From an uncultured Lachnospiraceae bacterium (GTDB lineage: Bacteria > Bacillota > Clostridia > Lachnospirales > Lachnospiraceae): 64,000 bases of DNA. Location: NCBI GenBank assembly GCA_947626775.1, contig CANQTL010000008.1, positions 1 to 64,000 on the forward strand, written 5' to 3'. Position numbers and translations under genes: made by a program. A model generated the notes under the pieces. The model saw only the letters and a list, made by a program, of their open reading frames with translations, had not been told where the DNA came from and did no database searches. This document shows, piece by piece, positions 7,193-16,170 of this stretch (position 1 is the stretch's first letter; every line of letters starts with the position of its first letter).

Positions 7193-8689
7193 TTGAATAA
7201 AAGAGATAAGGAGAGCGGCGGTCTGTACGCGGCGCTGTCCGCTTACAGCGGAAGCGACTACTATCCCTGCCATATGCCGGGGCATAAGAGAAGCAAAGCG
7301 GCGGGCGACATGGCCCGCTACTATGACATCGATATTACGGAGATAGACGGATTTGATGATCTGCATCACGCGGAGGGAATTCTGCGGGACGCGATGGCAC
7401 TGGCCAATGAGATATACGGCGCGGGGGAGACATTCTATCTCGTGAACGGGAGTACCGGCGGCGTCCTGGCGTCGATCATGACGGCGGCAGAGCGGGGTTC
7501 GGAGATCCTGATCGCCCGCAACTGCCACAGATCGGTATACCACGCGGCGGTCATGCAGGAGCTGACGCTGCGGTACTGTTATCCGCCGCTTCTCGAGGAA
7601 TATGATATCTGTGACGGCGTTCCGGTCCGGGAGATCGAACGGCTCCTGGAACGTTATCCGGACTGCCGCGCGGTGGTTGTCACGTCTCCGACCTATGAGG
7701 GGATCGTGTCGGATATAGGGGCGATTGCGGAAGCCGTGCACGCGCGGGATAAGATCCTGATCGTGGACGAGGCGCACGGCGCGCATTTCGGATTGGACAA
7801 AAATATGCCGGAGGGGGCGGTCGCACAGGGCGCGGATCTGGTTATTCACAGCCTGCACAAGACTCTGCCGGCCATGACCCAGACGGCGCTTCTGCATGTG
7901 CAGGGCGACCGGGTAGACCAAAGAAAGCTCCGGGCGTATCTGCGCATGCTGCAGACGAGCAGTCCGTCCTATGTGATGATGGCGAGCATGGACAGCTGTA
8001 TGCGCTATGTGAGAGCGCACGGCGCGGAGCGTTTCGCATTCATGCGGCGGCAGTACGAGCTTTTTTGCAGTAAAACGGATCGGTGCAGATACATTCATGT
8101 CGGCAGAATGTCGGATCTGGCGAAAAAACCGCACCATCTGACGGATTGGGACATCGGGAAACTGGTTATTTTCACAAGGCACCCGGCTTATAACGGGCGC
8201 AGGCTGTACGACATACTGCGGCAGGAATATCACTTGCAGCTGGAGATGGCGGCGGGTGATTATGCGGTTGCGATCATGAGTATGATGGACGACAAAGAAG
8301 GCTGGCAGAGATTGGCTGACGCGCTCGTACAGATTGATGATAGGATAGAGAGGGAAAGTCTGTGCGCCGCCGTGCAGTCCGGGCAAACGGCGTCTTTGAA
8401 GGCGGACGGGCGTATGGAAGACGGCGCGCCGGAAACGGTTAAGCCCGTGGCGGTCATGCGCGCGGCGGACGCCTTTTTCGGCAGGCGCGAGGAAGTGGAG
8501 CTGTCCTGTGCTGCAGGAAGGGTGGCGGCGGATTTTATAGATCTGTATCCGCCGGGCGTGCCGCTTCTCGTGCCGGGAGAGATCATAAGCGGCGGATTGA
8601 TTGCGAGGATAGAAGCCTGCCGGCATATGGGGCTGCGCGTGCGGGGAGTGTCCGCCTCGGGGAAAACGGCTGTGCTCGCTGAATATTGA
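7193..8689 (+). CDS. Orn/Lys/Arg decarboxylase-family PLP enzyme (YaaO-like)
   Basis: 498 residues; fold-type I PLP enzyme of the ornithine/lysine/arginine decarboxylase group. N-terminal CHMPGHKR, the ITEIDGFDDLHH motif, DEAHGAHFG for cofactor binding, and the PLP lysine K223 in SLHKTLPA are all present. The C-terminal domain ends with the PGVPLLVPGE motif. The start is a TTG (7193) behind GGAGAAG. Substrate (arginine, lysine or another) cannot be assigned. Its place ahead of yaaR-holB-ricT matches yaaO of Bacillus, so this is a syntenic housekeeping copy rather than an acid-stress system. Confidence 0.88.
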   Translation: MNKRDKESGGLYAALSAYSGSDYYPCHMPGHKRSKAAGDMARYYDIDITEIDGFDDLHHAEGILRDAMALANEIYGAGETFYLVNGSTGGVLASIMTAAERGSEILIARNCHRSVYHAAVMQELTLRYCYPPLLEEYDICDGVPVREIERLLERYPDCRAVVVTSPTYEGIVSDIGAIAEAVHARDKILIVDEAHGAHFGLDKNMPEGAVAQGADLVIHSLHKTLPAMTQTALLHVQGDRVDQRKLRAYLRMLQTSSPSYVMMASMDSCMRYVRAHGAERFAFMRRQYELFCSKTDRCRYIHVGRMSDLAKKPHHLTDWDIGKLVIFTRHPAYNGRRLYDILRQEYHLQLEMAAGDYAVAIMSMMDDKEGWQRLADALVQIDDRIERESLCAAVQSGQTASLKADGRMEDGAPETVKPVAVMRAADAFFGRREEVELSCAAGRVAADFIDLYPPGVPLLVPGEIISGGLIARIEACRHMGLRVRGVSASGKTAVLAEY

Positions 8690-8714
8690 ATTTCCTTTCC
8701 AAATGTGGCATTAT
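8686..8714 (+). promoter_or_regulatory. Candidate promoter before the guanylate-kinase-like gene
   Basis: TTGAAT (8686-8691) and CATTAT (8709-8714) are separated by 17 bp, overlapping the end of the decarboxylase gene. A better-looking TATGAT at 8712 would need a 20-bp spacer. It would serve the gmk-like/yaaR/holB/ricT run. Confidence 0.35.
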
Positions 8715-8753
8715 GATAGAAGACATTGCTGTCGATAAAAGGTATAGGACTAT

Positions 8754-9347
8754 ATGGGAAAAATCGTGTGCCTGATGGGGAAGAGTTCATCGGGAAAAGA
8801 TACAATCTATAAAAAACTGCTCGCGCAGGACCAAGTCAGGCTGTGCGCGATCGTCCCTTATACGACCAGGCCGATCCGGGCAGGGGAACGGAACGGCGTG
8901 GAATATCACTTTACGGACGAGGCGGGATTTCAGAAGCTGCAGGAGAGCGGCAGTGTTATAGAGAGCCGGCTGTACAGCACATATCTCGGCAAGTGGAGAT
9001 ATTTCACAGTGGCGGACGATAGTATCGACCTGGAAGAACATTCCTATCTGCTGATCGGCACGCTGGAGGCGTATCTGAAGCTGCGGCGCTTTTACGGCGC
9101 GGACAGGGTGCTTCCGGTGATGATCGGACTGGACGACGGCGAGCGTCTGCAGCGCGCCCTGGACAGGGAGAAAGCGCAGGACGAGCCAAAGTATGAGGAG
9201 ATGTGCCGGCGGTTCCTGGCAGACGCGGAGGACTTCTCTGAGGAGAAGCTGAAGAGCGCCGGAATAGACAGGATCTTTTACAATGACGAGATAGACAGAT
9301 GTCTGGAGGAGATACTCGCCTGCCTCAGAGTCAGTCTGGATGCTTAG
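8754..9347 (+). CDS. Guanylate kinase-like P-loop protein
   Basis: 197 residues. The N-terminal P-loop GKSSSGKDT (residues 9-17) and the GMP-binding-like segment YTTRPIRAGERNGVEYHF are typical of guanylate kinases. The P-loop differs from the usual GPSGAGKST, and the lid and middle are divergent (STYLGKWRYFTV), so it may be a paralogue with another nucleotide substrate. In Bacillus the same slot after yaaO holds tmk (thymidylate kinase); this protein is not a Tmk. Probably co-transcribed with yaaR, 15 bp downstream. Confidence 0.75.
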   Translation: MGKIVCLMGKSSSGKDTIYKKLLAQDQVRLCAIVPYTTRPIRAGERNGVEYHFTDEAGFQKLQESGSVIESRLYSTYLGKWRYFTVADDSIDLEEHSYLLIGTLEAYLKLRRFYGADRVLPVMIGLDDGERLQRALDREKAQDEPKYEEMCRRFLADAEDFSEEKLKSAGIDRIFYNDEIDRCLEEILACLRVSLDA

Positions 9348-9362
9348 CGGAGGTGACAGAGT

Positions 9363-9803
9363 GTGGATATCAAAGTAAATCAGATACAGCAGGCGCCGCA
9401 GATCGAGCAGCCGCAGCAGCCGCAGGAGACGGACGGCACCTTTAAATTCACGCTTGTCAGCAGAATCGAAGAGCAGGATCTGCAGAATGCCCTGACGCAC
9501 ATGATGGAGGAGATTACCAGGCAGGGCGAGAAACTGGCCAAGCACAGAGATATCAAGGATATGAAGCGATACCGCTCTCTGATTAAGGATTTTCTGAATG
9601 AGGTGGTGAACCGTTCCCACGCTTTTTCCAGAGAGAACTTTCTGGACAGAAAGGGACGGCACAGAGTCTACGGTATCATCCGGCTGATCGATGAAAATCT
9701 CGATCAGCTTGCCCAGGAACTCGTCAAGGATGAGCAGGACAATCTGGCGATCCTGAATAAGATCGGGGAGATCAGAGGACTGCTCCTGGACATCTTTACC
9801 TGA
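9363..9803 (+). CDS. YaaR family protein (DUF327)
   Basis: 146 residues, soluble, mostly helical and charged. The pattern [41 protein letters not shown] and the [18 protein letters not shown] block match the YaaR/DUF327 family, whose function is not known. GTG start at 9363 behind GGAGGTG (9349-9355). The first 25 residues are Gln/Pro-rich and probably disordered. Synteny with holB and ricT is as in Bacillus. Confidence 0.85.
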   Translation: MDIKVNQIQQAPQIEQPQQPQETDGTFKFTLVSRIEEQDLQNALTHMMEEITRQGEKLAKHRDIKDMKRYRSLIKDFLNEVVNRSHAFSRENFLDRKGRHRVYGIIRLIDENLDQLAQELVKDEQDNLAILNKIGEIRGLLLDIFT

Positions 9804-9872
9804 GAGACGGAAGAGCAATACGAAAACGGAGACACACAAGGCGGAAACGGTTGAGAGACAGGGTGGTTATAG

Positions 9873-10862
9873 ATGGCGAAATTTGCGGATATTATAGGAC
9901 AGGAACAGATCAGGGAGCATTTGTGCAATGCGATCTCTTCGGGTAAGATCTCGCACGCATATATCATTAACGGGGAACGGAGTTCCGGCAAGGAGTTTAT
10001 CGCCCGCGTGTTTGCGATGGCCCTGCAGTGCGAGCGGGAGGGAATCGAGCCGTGCGGGGAGTGCCACTCCTGCAGGCAGGCGCTTGGCAATAACCAGCCG
10101 GATATCATCTATGTCAGCCATGAGAAGCCGAACACGATCGGCGTGGAGGATATCAGGACGCAGATCAACGGGGATATCGGGCTGAAACCGTACGCCAGTC
10201 CCTACAAGATCTATATTATGAACGAGGGCGAGAAGATGACCGTGCAGGCGCAGAACGCTCTCCTCAAGACGCTGGAGGAACCGCCGGAATACGCGGTGAT
10301 TCTGATTCTGACAACGCAGATCGAGGCGCTTCTGCCTACGATCCTGAGCCGCTGCGTTGTGCTCAACATGAAGCCGGTGCCGGACGCGCTCGTGAAAAAG
10401 TATCTGATGGAAGAACTCGGCGTGCCGGATTACAAGGCGAATATCTGCGTCGCTTTTGCGCGGGGCAATGTCGGCAAGGCGAAGCTGCTCGCCAGCAGCG
10501 AGGAGTTCGAAAAGGTCAAGGACGAGGCGGTCACGCTCGTCAAATATATCAACGATATGGAGATCAGCGAGATCGTCAAGGCGATCAAAAAGATCTCGGA
10601 GTATAAATTTGACGTCAACGATTATCTGGACATTCTCTCGACGTGGTACCGGGACGTTCTGCTCTTCAAGGCGACGAAGGATGTGAACAGTCTTATTTTT
10701 AAGGAAGAGATTCAGCAGATCATGCGCGTGTCGGACCGGAGCACCTACGAGGGGATAGAGACGATTGTGAACGCGCTTCAGCAGGCAAAGAGAAGGCTGG
10801 AGGCGAATGTGAATTTTGATCTGACCATGGAGCTGCTGCTTTTGACAATCAAGGAGAACTAG
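9873..10862 (+). CDS. holB: DNA polymerase III delta' subunit
   Basis: 329 residues, AAA+ clamp-loader protein. It opens with FADIIGQEQIREHL and has a four-Cys zinc module (CEREGIEPCGECHSCRQ, around residues 52-67) and the sensor-1/SRC-like segment LPTILSRCVVLNM. The P-loop is degenerate (NGERSSGKEF), as is common in delta' subunits, which serve as the stator of the clamp loader. Between yaaR and ricT, as in Bacillus. RBS precedes ATG 9873 only weakly. Confidence 0.9.
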   Translation: MAKFADIIGQEQIREHLCNAISSGKISHAYIINGERSSGKEFIARVFAMALQCEREGIEPCGECHSCRQALGNNQPDIIYVSHEKPNTIGVEDIRTQINGDIGLKPYASPYKIYIMNEGEKMTVQAQNALLKTLEEPPEYAVILILTTQIEALLPTILSRCVVLNMKPVPDALVKKYLMEELGVPDYKANICVAFARGNVGKAKLLASSEEFEKVKDEAVTLVKYINDMEISEIVKAIKKISEYKFDVNDYLDILSTWYRDVLLFKATKDVNSLIFKEEIQQIMRVSDRSTYEGIETIVNALQQAKRRLEANVNFDLTMELLLLTIKEN

Positions 10863-10898
10863 AGGCGGCAGACAGGAAATACGGAGGTTGATAGATTT

Positions 10899-11813
10899 AT
10901 GAAACGAGTGATAGGAGTGCGGTTCCGCACAGCCGGTAAGATATACTATTTTGATCCGGGCAAGCTGGACATCAGGAAGAATGATCACGTGATCGTGGAG
11001 ACGGCCCGCGGGATTGAGTACGGTACGGTGGTGGGCGATCCGAGGGAGGAGGAAGACGACAAGGTCGTGCAGCCTCTCAAGCCGGTTCTGCGCGTGGCGA
11101 CGCCCAAGGACGATGAGCAGGAAGCGTCGAACAGAAAGCGGGAGAAGGAGGCGTTCAGGATCTGTCTCGAGAAGATACACAAGCACGGTCTGCAGATGAA
11201 GCTGATCGACGCGGAGTACACTTTTGACAACAACAAGGTGCTTTTCTACTTTACGGCGGACGGACGTATCGATTTCCGGGAGCTGGTCAAGGATCTTGCT
11301 TCCGTGTTCAAGACGAGGATCGAGCTGCGCCAGATCGGCGTCCGCGATGAGACGAAGATCCTGGGAGGTATCGGTATCTGCGGCAGAGCGCTGTGCTGTC
11401 ATTCGTATCTGTCGGAGTTTGCGCCTGTGTCCATCAAGATGGCGAAAGAGCAGAATCTGTCCTTAAATCCGACCAAGATATCCGGCGTCTGCGGCAGACT
11501 GATGTGCTGTCTGAAGAATGAGGAGGAGACTTACGAGGAGCTGAACAGAAGGCTTCCGAACGTGGGCGATTTCGTCACCACGGAGGACGGACTGAAGGGC
11601 GAGGTGCACAGCGTGAACGTGCTGCGCCAGCTGGTGAAGGTCATCGTGGATGTGGATGACGAGAAAGAGATTCAGGAATACAGAGTGGAGCAGCTTCGCT
11701 TTAAGAGGAAGCATGGCAAAAACCGCAAGGTGGACGTAAACGAGGACGATCTGAAAGAGCTGGAGAAGATGGAGAAGCAGGATGCGGGCAAATCCAAGCT
11801 GGACGAGAGCTGA
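10899..11813 (+). CDS. ricT: PSP1-domain protein RicT (YaaT)
   Basis: 304 residues with the PSP1 domain: GVRFRTAGKIYYFDPG at the start, ETARGIEYGTVVG, and the Cys-rich stretch GGIGICGRALCCHSYL and SGVCGRLMCCLKNE (around 163-209), which in Bacillus RicT supplies ligands for iron-sulfur clusters in the RicAFT complex acting on mRNA maturation and phosphorelay. RBS ACGGAGG precedes ATG 10899. The C-terminal 50 residues are Lys/Glu-rich. Its stop TGA shares one base with the ATG of trmN6 (TGATG), so the two are coupled. Confidence 0.9.
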   Translation: MKRVIGVRFRTAGKIYYFDPGKLDIRKNDHVIVETARGIEYGTVVGDPREEEDDKVVQPLKPVLRVATPKDDEQEASNRKREKEAFRICLEKIHKHGLQMKLIDAEYTFDNNKVLFYFTADGRIDFRELVKDLASVFKTRIELRQIGVRDETKILGGIGICGRALCCHSYLSEFAPVSIKMAKEQNLSLNPTKISGVCGRLMCCLKNEEETYEELNRRLPNVGDFVTTEDGLKGEVHSVNVLRQLVKVIVDVDDEKEIQEYRVEQLRFKRKHGKNRKVDVNEDDLKELEKMEKQDAGKSKLDES

Positions 11814-12562
11814 TGGACGGGCGTGTTGAGGTTCTCTTAAAAGAAAATGAGCGGATCGATGATCTGGAGAGAAACGGCTACCATATCATTCAGGATACCG
11901 GGCGTTTCTGCTTCGGCATGGACGCCGTACTGCTGTCGGGGTTTACGAGAGTCAGGGACGGCGGCAGAGTGCTCGATCTGGGAACGGGAACGGGGATCAT
12001 CCCCATTCTGTTGGAGGCGAAGACGGGCGCGGCGCATCTGACCGGGCTGGAGATCCAGGAGGACAGCGCGGATATGGCCAGGAGAAGTGTGCGGCTGAAC
12101 GGGCTGGAGGATAAGATTGATATTGTGACGGGGGATATAAGAGAGGCAGGAAGTCTGTTTGACGCTGCTTCTTTTGATGTTATTACCAGCAATCCGCCCT
12201 ATATGACGGGCAGACACGGCCTGACGAACCCGAACGACGCCAAGGCCATCGCGAGGCATGAGATCCTCTGTACGCTGGAGGACGTCGTCGCGCAGGCAGC
12301 GAGGCTGCTGAAACCCGGCGGAAATTTCTTTCTGGTGCACAGGCCGTTCCGGCTGGCGGAGATTATGGTCGTGCTGCATGAATATAAACTGGAGCCTAAG
12401 CGGATGCGGCTCGTGTACCCCTATGCGGACAGAGAGCCGAATATGGTGCTGATCGAGGCGAACAGGGGCGGGCGCCCGCGCATGACGGTGGAGAAACCGC
12501 TGATCGTATTTAAGGAACAGGGCGTCTACATGCCGGAGATCACGGAAGTGTACGGCTACTGA
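11813..12562 (+). CDS. tRNA1(Val) (adenine-N6)-methyltransferase-like protein (YabB)
   Basis: 249 residues, class I SAM methyltransferase. Residues 20-40 hold YHIIQDTGRFCFGMDAVLLS, followed by SAM-binding motif I VLDLGTGTGIIPILL and the catalytic NPPY (SNPPYMTG, around 127), the signature of N6-adenine methyltransferases. The family in Bacillus (YabB) and E. coli (TrmN6) modifies A37 of tRNA-Val. It starts in the stop codon of ricT. Position beside ricT and near rsmI matches Bacillus. Confidence 0.88.
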   Translation: MDGRVEVLLKENERIDDLERNGYHIIQDTGRFCFGMDAVLLSGFTRVRDGGRVLDLGTGTGIIPILLEAKTGAAHLTGLEIQEDSADMARRSVRLNGLEDKIDIVTGDIREAGSLFDAASFDVITSNPPYMTGRHGLTNPNDAKAIARHEILCTLEDVVAQAARLLKPGGNFFLVHRPFRLAEIMVVLHEYKLEPKRMRLVYPYADREPNMVLIEANRGGRPRMTVEKPLIVFKEQGVYMPEITEVYGY

Positions 12563-12622
12563 GAAGGCTGCGGATGACAACAGGCGCGGGCGGCGCGCCG
12601 TGGACAGGGACGAAAGAGAAAC

Positions 12623-14008
12623 ATGAAGGGACGCGGGAAGATACAGGCAGAAAACTATACAGGTGCGGCGGCTGCGCTTCTGCTGGCAGGAATTTTGTGC
12701 TGCGGCTGCGGCAGCGCCGCGCAGGAGACGATGGCGGCAAAGCCGGCTGCCGGAGGCACAGCGCTGTCAGATGCGGCAGTAAACGGCGCGGAGGAGCCGG
12801 GTACGGTTTCCGGCAACAGCGCACGGGAGACGGTTCCCGGCAGCAGTCCGCAGCCGGACGTCTCTGTCTCCGGCAACGATCCAGGGGAGGCGTCCGTTTC
12901 GGAGAACGACGCAGACGCGGAGACAGTGTCGGGAAATGACGCATCGTATGAGAAACCGGTATATGAGCGCCCTGCGCCGGTCAAAGTCAGAGGTATCTAT
13001 GTCAGCGGGCCTGCGGCGGGTTCGGCCAGGATGGACGAGCTGATCGATCTGGTAGACCGCACGGAACTCAACGCGCTGGTCATCGACGTCAAGAACGACG
13101 AGGGGCGTGTAACCTATGAGATGCCGTCGGATCAGGTGGAGGAGACGGGTGCGGCATTGGGCTACATTCCGGATATCGACGCGCTGGTCGCCAAGTGCCG
13201 GGAGAAGCATATCTATCTGATCGCGCGGATCGTAGCTTTTCGCGATCCTTACCTGGCGGAGCGGAAGCCGGAGTGGGCCGTGCACGCGAAAGACGGATCG
13301 GTTTTCCATGATAAAAACGGCCTTGCGTGGGTGAATCCCTACTGCCGGGAAGTGTGGGATTATCTCGTGGAGATCGCCTCACAGGCGGGGAAAGCGGGAT
13401 TCGACGAGGTGCAGTTCGACTATATCCGATTCTCTACGGACGTCCGGGAGAACAGCGTAGACTACGGCCCGGAGTCGGAGAGCACGGACAAGATCGGGAT
13501 CATCACGGAATTTGCAAGATATCTGTATGAAAAACTGGGGCCGCAGGGTCTGTATGTGGCGGCGGACGTGTTCGGCACGGTGATCGACAGCGAGACAGAT
13601 CAAAAGATCGTGGGACAGGACTATGTACAGATGGCGCAGAGTCTCGATTATATCTGTCCGATGGTGTATCCGTCCCATTATTACAACGGTTCCTTCGGGA
13701 TCGCCGTGCCCGACGCGGACCCCTACGGGACGATCCATGCCGCGGCCTCCGCTTCCGTGAAGCAGCTGAACGTTCTGCCGGAAGCACAGCGCGCCCGGGT
13801 CAGGCCATGGCTGCAGAGCTTCACCGCGAGCTGGGTTCCCGGGCACATCAGTTACGGGCCGGAACAGATCCGCGCCCAGATCCAGGGAGCGTACGACGCG
13901 GGATACGACGAGTGGATTCTGTGGAACGCGGGGGTCAGCTATCAGCCGGAGGCATTTCTGCCGGACGGGGAGGCTGCGGCGCAGGAGAGCGAGGCGGAAA
14001 CACACTGA
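12623..14008 (+). CDS. Lipoprotein with putative glycoside hydrolase domain (DUF4015)
   Basis: 461 residues. A signal peptide ends in a lipobox (LLAGILC, Cys near residue 30), so it is probably anchored outside the membrane. Residues 35-115 are Ser/Gly/Glu-rich linker with repeated VSGND/VSEND. From about 115 a barrel-like domain begins: VKVRGIYVSGPAAGS, LNALVIDVKNDEGRVTYEM, HIYLIARIVAFRD, FDEVQFDYIRFSTD, YVAADVFG and DYICPMVYPSHY. This is the DUF4015 putative glycosidase family; an Asp/Glu in DEVQFDYIRF is a likely catalytic residue. Substrate unknown. It sits between trmN6-like and rsmI genes, a slot with other genes in Bacillus. Confidence 0.8.
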   Translation: MKGRGKIQAENYTGAAAALLLAGILCCGCGSAAQETMAAKPAAGGTALSDAAVNGAEEPGTVSGNSARETVPGSSPQPDVSVSGNDPGEASVSENDADAETVSGNDASYEKPVYERPAPVKVRGIYVSGPAAGSARMDELIDLVDRTELNALVIDVKNDEGRVTYEMPSDQVEETGAALGYIPDIDALVAKCREKHIYLIARIVAFRDPYLAERKPEWAVHAKDGSVFHDKNGLAWVNPYCREVWDYLVEIASQAGKAGFDEVQFDYIRFSTDVRENSVDYGPESESTDKIGIITEFARYLYEKLGPQGLYVAADVFGTVIDSETDQKIVGQDYVQMAQSLDYICPMVYPSHYYNGSFGIAVPDADPYGTIHAAASASVKQLNVLPEAQRARVRPWLQSFTASWVPGHISYGPEQIRAQIQGAYDAGYDEWILWNAGVSYQPEAFLPDGEAAAQESEAETH

Positions 14009-14022
14009 CGAAGGAGATCGGT

Positions 14023-14877
14023 ATGGCGGGAATGTTATATCTGTGCGCGACGCCCATCGGCAATCTGGGCGACATGACCCCGAGAGTAATCGACACACTG
14101 CGGGAAGCGGACATGATCGCCGCGGAGGACACGCGCAACAGCATCAAACTGTTAAATCATTTCGGCATCAGAACTTCTATGACCAGCTACCATGAATATA
14201 ATAAAGTAGAAAAAGCCGACTGGCTTGTGGAGCAGATGTTGCAGGGCAAAAATGTCGCCCTGGTTACGGATGCGGGGACGCCCGCAATCTCCGACCCGGG
14301 AGAAGTGCTGGTGGCAAAGTGCCATGAAGCGGGAATACGCGTGACTTCTCTGCCGGGAGCGGCGGCGTGCATCACGGCGCTTACACTGTCGGGGCTGAGT
14401 ACCAGGCGCTTCTGTTTCGAGGCGTTTCTGCCCGCCGACAAAAAAGAACGGGCGGAAATTCTGGAGGAACTGCGGGAGGAATCCCGCACGATGATTCTCT
14501 ATGAAGCGCCCCATCATCTCGTGCGGACGCTGCGGGAACTGCGGGATGTTCTGGGAAATCGCCGCCTGACGCTGTGCAGGGAACTGACGAAGAAGTTTGA
14601 GACGGTGCTCCCGACGACCATCGAGGACGCGCTCGTCCTGTATGAAACGGAGGAACCCCGCGGAGAGTATGTGCTCGTCCTGGAAGGCAAGAGTCTGCGA
14701 CAGAAAAAAGAGGAGCGGCAGGCGTCGTGGCAGAGCATGACCGTTGAAGAGCATATGGTGTCTTATCTGAAAGGCGGCATGGATGAAAAGGAAGCCATGA
14801 AGCTGGTGGCGAAGGATCGCGGCGTACCCAAACGGGAGATTTATGCTGTGATTCATGGATCCCATAAGGGGAACTAA
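14023..14877 (+). CDS. rsmI: 16S rRNA (cytidine(1402)-2'-O)-methyltransferase
   Basis: 284 residues, tetrapyrrole-methylase fold. Motifs: LYLCATPIGNLGDMTPR at the N-terminus, AAEDTRNSIKLLNHFGI, VTDAGTPAISDPG, SLPGAAACITAL and GREYVLV-like GEYVLVLEGK. RsmI 2'-O-methylates C1402 in the ribosomal decoding centre. Start ATG 14023 is set by AAGGAGA at 14011-14017; the frame is open further upstream but overlaps the preceding gene. The C-terminal KEIYAVIH-like tail (REIYAVIHG) is typical. Last gene of the conserved yaaO-rsmI run. Confidence 0.93.
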   Translation: MAGMLYLCATPIGNLGDMTPRVIDTLREADMIAAEDTRNSIKLLNHFGIRTSMTSYHEYNKVEKADWLVEQMLQGKNVALVTDAGTPAISDPGEVLVAKCHEAGIRVTSLPGAAACITALTLSGLSTRRFCFEAFLPADKKERAEILEELREESRTMILYEAPHHLVRTLRELRDVLGNRRLTLCRELTKKFETVLPTTIEDALVLYETEEPRGEYVLVLEGKSLRQKKEERQASWQSMTVEEHMVSYLKGGMDEKEAMKLVAKDRGVPKREIYAVIHGSHKGN

Positions 14878-14972
14878 GGTCTGATTGATTTTGATTGCAG
14901 CATAAAATAACTATCTTTAGCGATAATTCTTGACCTTCCTATTGTCAGAGAGAAAAGGAGGTTGTGACGATT

Positions 14973-15167
14973 ATGATGAGTTTGTTTGATGAAGAACAGA
15001 TAATGAAGTCGTTTATCAAGAGTGAGCGATACGAAGAAACAAAGGAAAATGCCCGTAGGCTTTTGAAATTAGGAAAGATAAAAATTGATGAAGTATCCGA
15101 TTGTTTTCCTGATTTGATTGACAGTGACATCAAAGAATTAGAAGCCGAAATTATGCAACTGGCATAA
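14973..15167 (+). CDS. Short protein resembling the C-terminus of Rpn/YhgA-type nucleases
   Basis: 64 residues (MMSLFDEEQIMKSF...EAEIMQLA), acidic and helical. The string ERYEETKENARRLLKLGKIKIDEVSDCFPDL resembles the tail of PD-(D/E)XK Rpn-family transposase-like nucleases, where a helical ERYEEG...AI.ML..GK...EEIA segment ends the protein. Here the nuclease domain is missing, so it may be a remnant or a stand-alone small gene; a good RBS (AAAAGGAGG at 14953-14961) before ATG 14973 argues it is translated. GC content is visibly lower than in the flanks. Confidence 0.55.
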   Translation: MMSLFDEEQIMKSFIKSERYEETKENARRLLKLGKIKIDEVSDCFPDLIDSDIKELEAEIMQLA

Positions 15168-15200
15168 TCAATAATTTAATATCAAAATAACAGCGTAAAG

Positions 15201-15239
15201 GCGCATGGAAACAGTAAAATGTAAACCATGCGCTTTTTT
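15201..15239 (+). terminator. Rho-independent terminator
   Basis: An 8-bp perfect stem GCGCATGG (15201-15208) with CCATGCGC (15226-15233), then six T. It ends the transcript of the 64-residue protein. Confidence 0.85.
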
Positions 15240-15241
15240 CA

Positions 15242-15400
15242 AAAGCAGAATATGACAAACGGTACGATGCGCTGACCAGCGGGAGAGCGTTTGAACTTGA
15301 TAAATTCCAGCCGGGGCAGACGGTGACAATCGGCGGAAAGGACTATGTCCTGAAAGACGATAGGAGCATAGACATTGAGTATGGGGCAGAGCTTTATTAA
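15242..15400 (+). pseudogene. 3' fragment of a probable mobile-element gene
   Basis: An open frame without start codon ends in TAA at 15398-15400 and encodes about 52 residues (KAEYDKRYDALTSGRAF, then GKDYVLKDDRSIDIEYGAEL). The style is that of C-terminal pieces of conjugative-element proteins in gut Clostridia, but no family can be named with certainty. It begins right behind the terminator, so it is a truncated leftover. Codon use and GC (about 50 percent) differ from the AT-rich sequence on either side. Confidence 0.4.
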
Positions 15401-15555
15401 GCTAAGACCGGCATGGAGCGGCGGTATCAGCAGACCGGGGAAGCGCATCTTTCCAGGCGGCAGGAGATAACATCACGATTTTCATCGGCATATTAACTTT
15501 GTTGTGTGCCTTTGGCAGCCTGATTGCAGAGTTGTTTGCCTTTTCTGATAATTGA
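15401..15555 (+). other. Debris without an intact gene
   Basis: Short frames only: one from ATG 15413 (MERRYQQTGEAHLSRRQE, 27 codons) and a hydrophobic frame without ATG (IGILTLLCAFGSLIAELF) ending near 15557. Both look like broken ends of mobile-element genes. No ribosome site, promoter or terminator is convincing. Confidence 0.35.
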
Positions 15556-16170
15556 CTACATAATGTCAACTTTTGCACCCGGCTTTTTTTCCAGCGTAAC
15601 AAGAAAAATAAGCAATCCTGTTATTAAAAAGGCAAGACCTTTGTATAAAATCATATTCTCGTCTTCTAAATCGACAATTTTGATTTGATAATAAGGAGAT
15701 ACTAATTCGTTAATCTTAGAGTGATTACCTGTTCCCAGACATTTAGATATTATTTCATAATCTAATGGATAAGCTAATTTTTCAAATTTACCCAATATAT
15801 GGTAACTTTCGTCGCCGTAACTTGTTTTATTGAACTCTTTAATATATTTGTTCGCAACAACCAGCGGAACATAATAATTTGAATCCTTATTTATGGAAAC
15901 GATATATGTCTGATGCGCAATATAACCAAACTCAACACAATATGGGCCATATTTAATCGAACCGTCAGGGTTAGTATAATAGTGTCCCAGCAGATTCTCT
16001 TTTGATATATCATATTCAATATAGCGCCCGCGTTGTATTTCAAATTTACTGTATGATTCTTTGATATTCGCCAGATTGTATCTGACTATAATTCCCTGTA
16101 TTGTAAAGATAGCGCCAATCATACAAAGGAAACAGCCGAAAACACTCATTTTTGAAAGTATGTACCGCAT
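15556..16170 (-). CDS. Small two-pass membrane protein of unknown function
   Basis: 204 residues on the minus strand. Start at 16170 (MRYILSKMSVF) is set by GGAGGAAAA just upstream; the frame is open 12 codons further. One membrane segment lies at about 8-30 (FGCFLCMIGAIFTIQGII) and one near the C-terminus (GLAFLITGLLIFLVTL), with about 140 residues between them, probably extracellular: Tyr-rich and without Cys. It resembles DUF6709-type proteins of gut Clostridia. Very AT-rich compared with the surroundings, so probably acquired. The function is unknown. Confidence 0.75.
   Translation of the reverse strand: MRYILSKMSVFGCFLCMIGAIFTIQGIIVRYNLANIKESYSKFEIQRGRYIEYDISKENLLGHYYTNPDGSIKYGPYCVEFGYIAHQTYIVSINKDSNYYVPLVVANKYIKEFNKTSYGDESYHILGKFEKLAYPLDYEIISKCLGTGNHSKINELVSPYYQIKIVDLEDENMILYKGLAFLITGLLIFLVTLEKKPGAKVDIM

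Noticed and set aside
14040..14150. Reading frame of rsmI extended upstream to 13807
   Set aside because: The upstream part overlaps the glycosidase gene and lacks RsmI motifs; the AAGGAGA ribosome site and the family start both point to ATG 14023.
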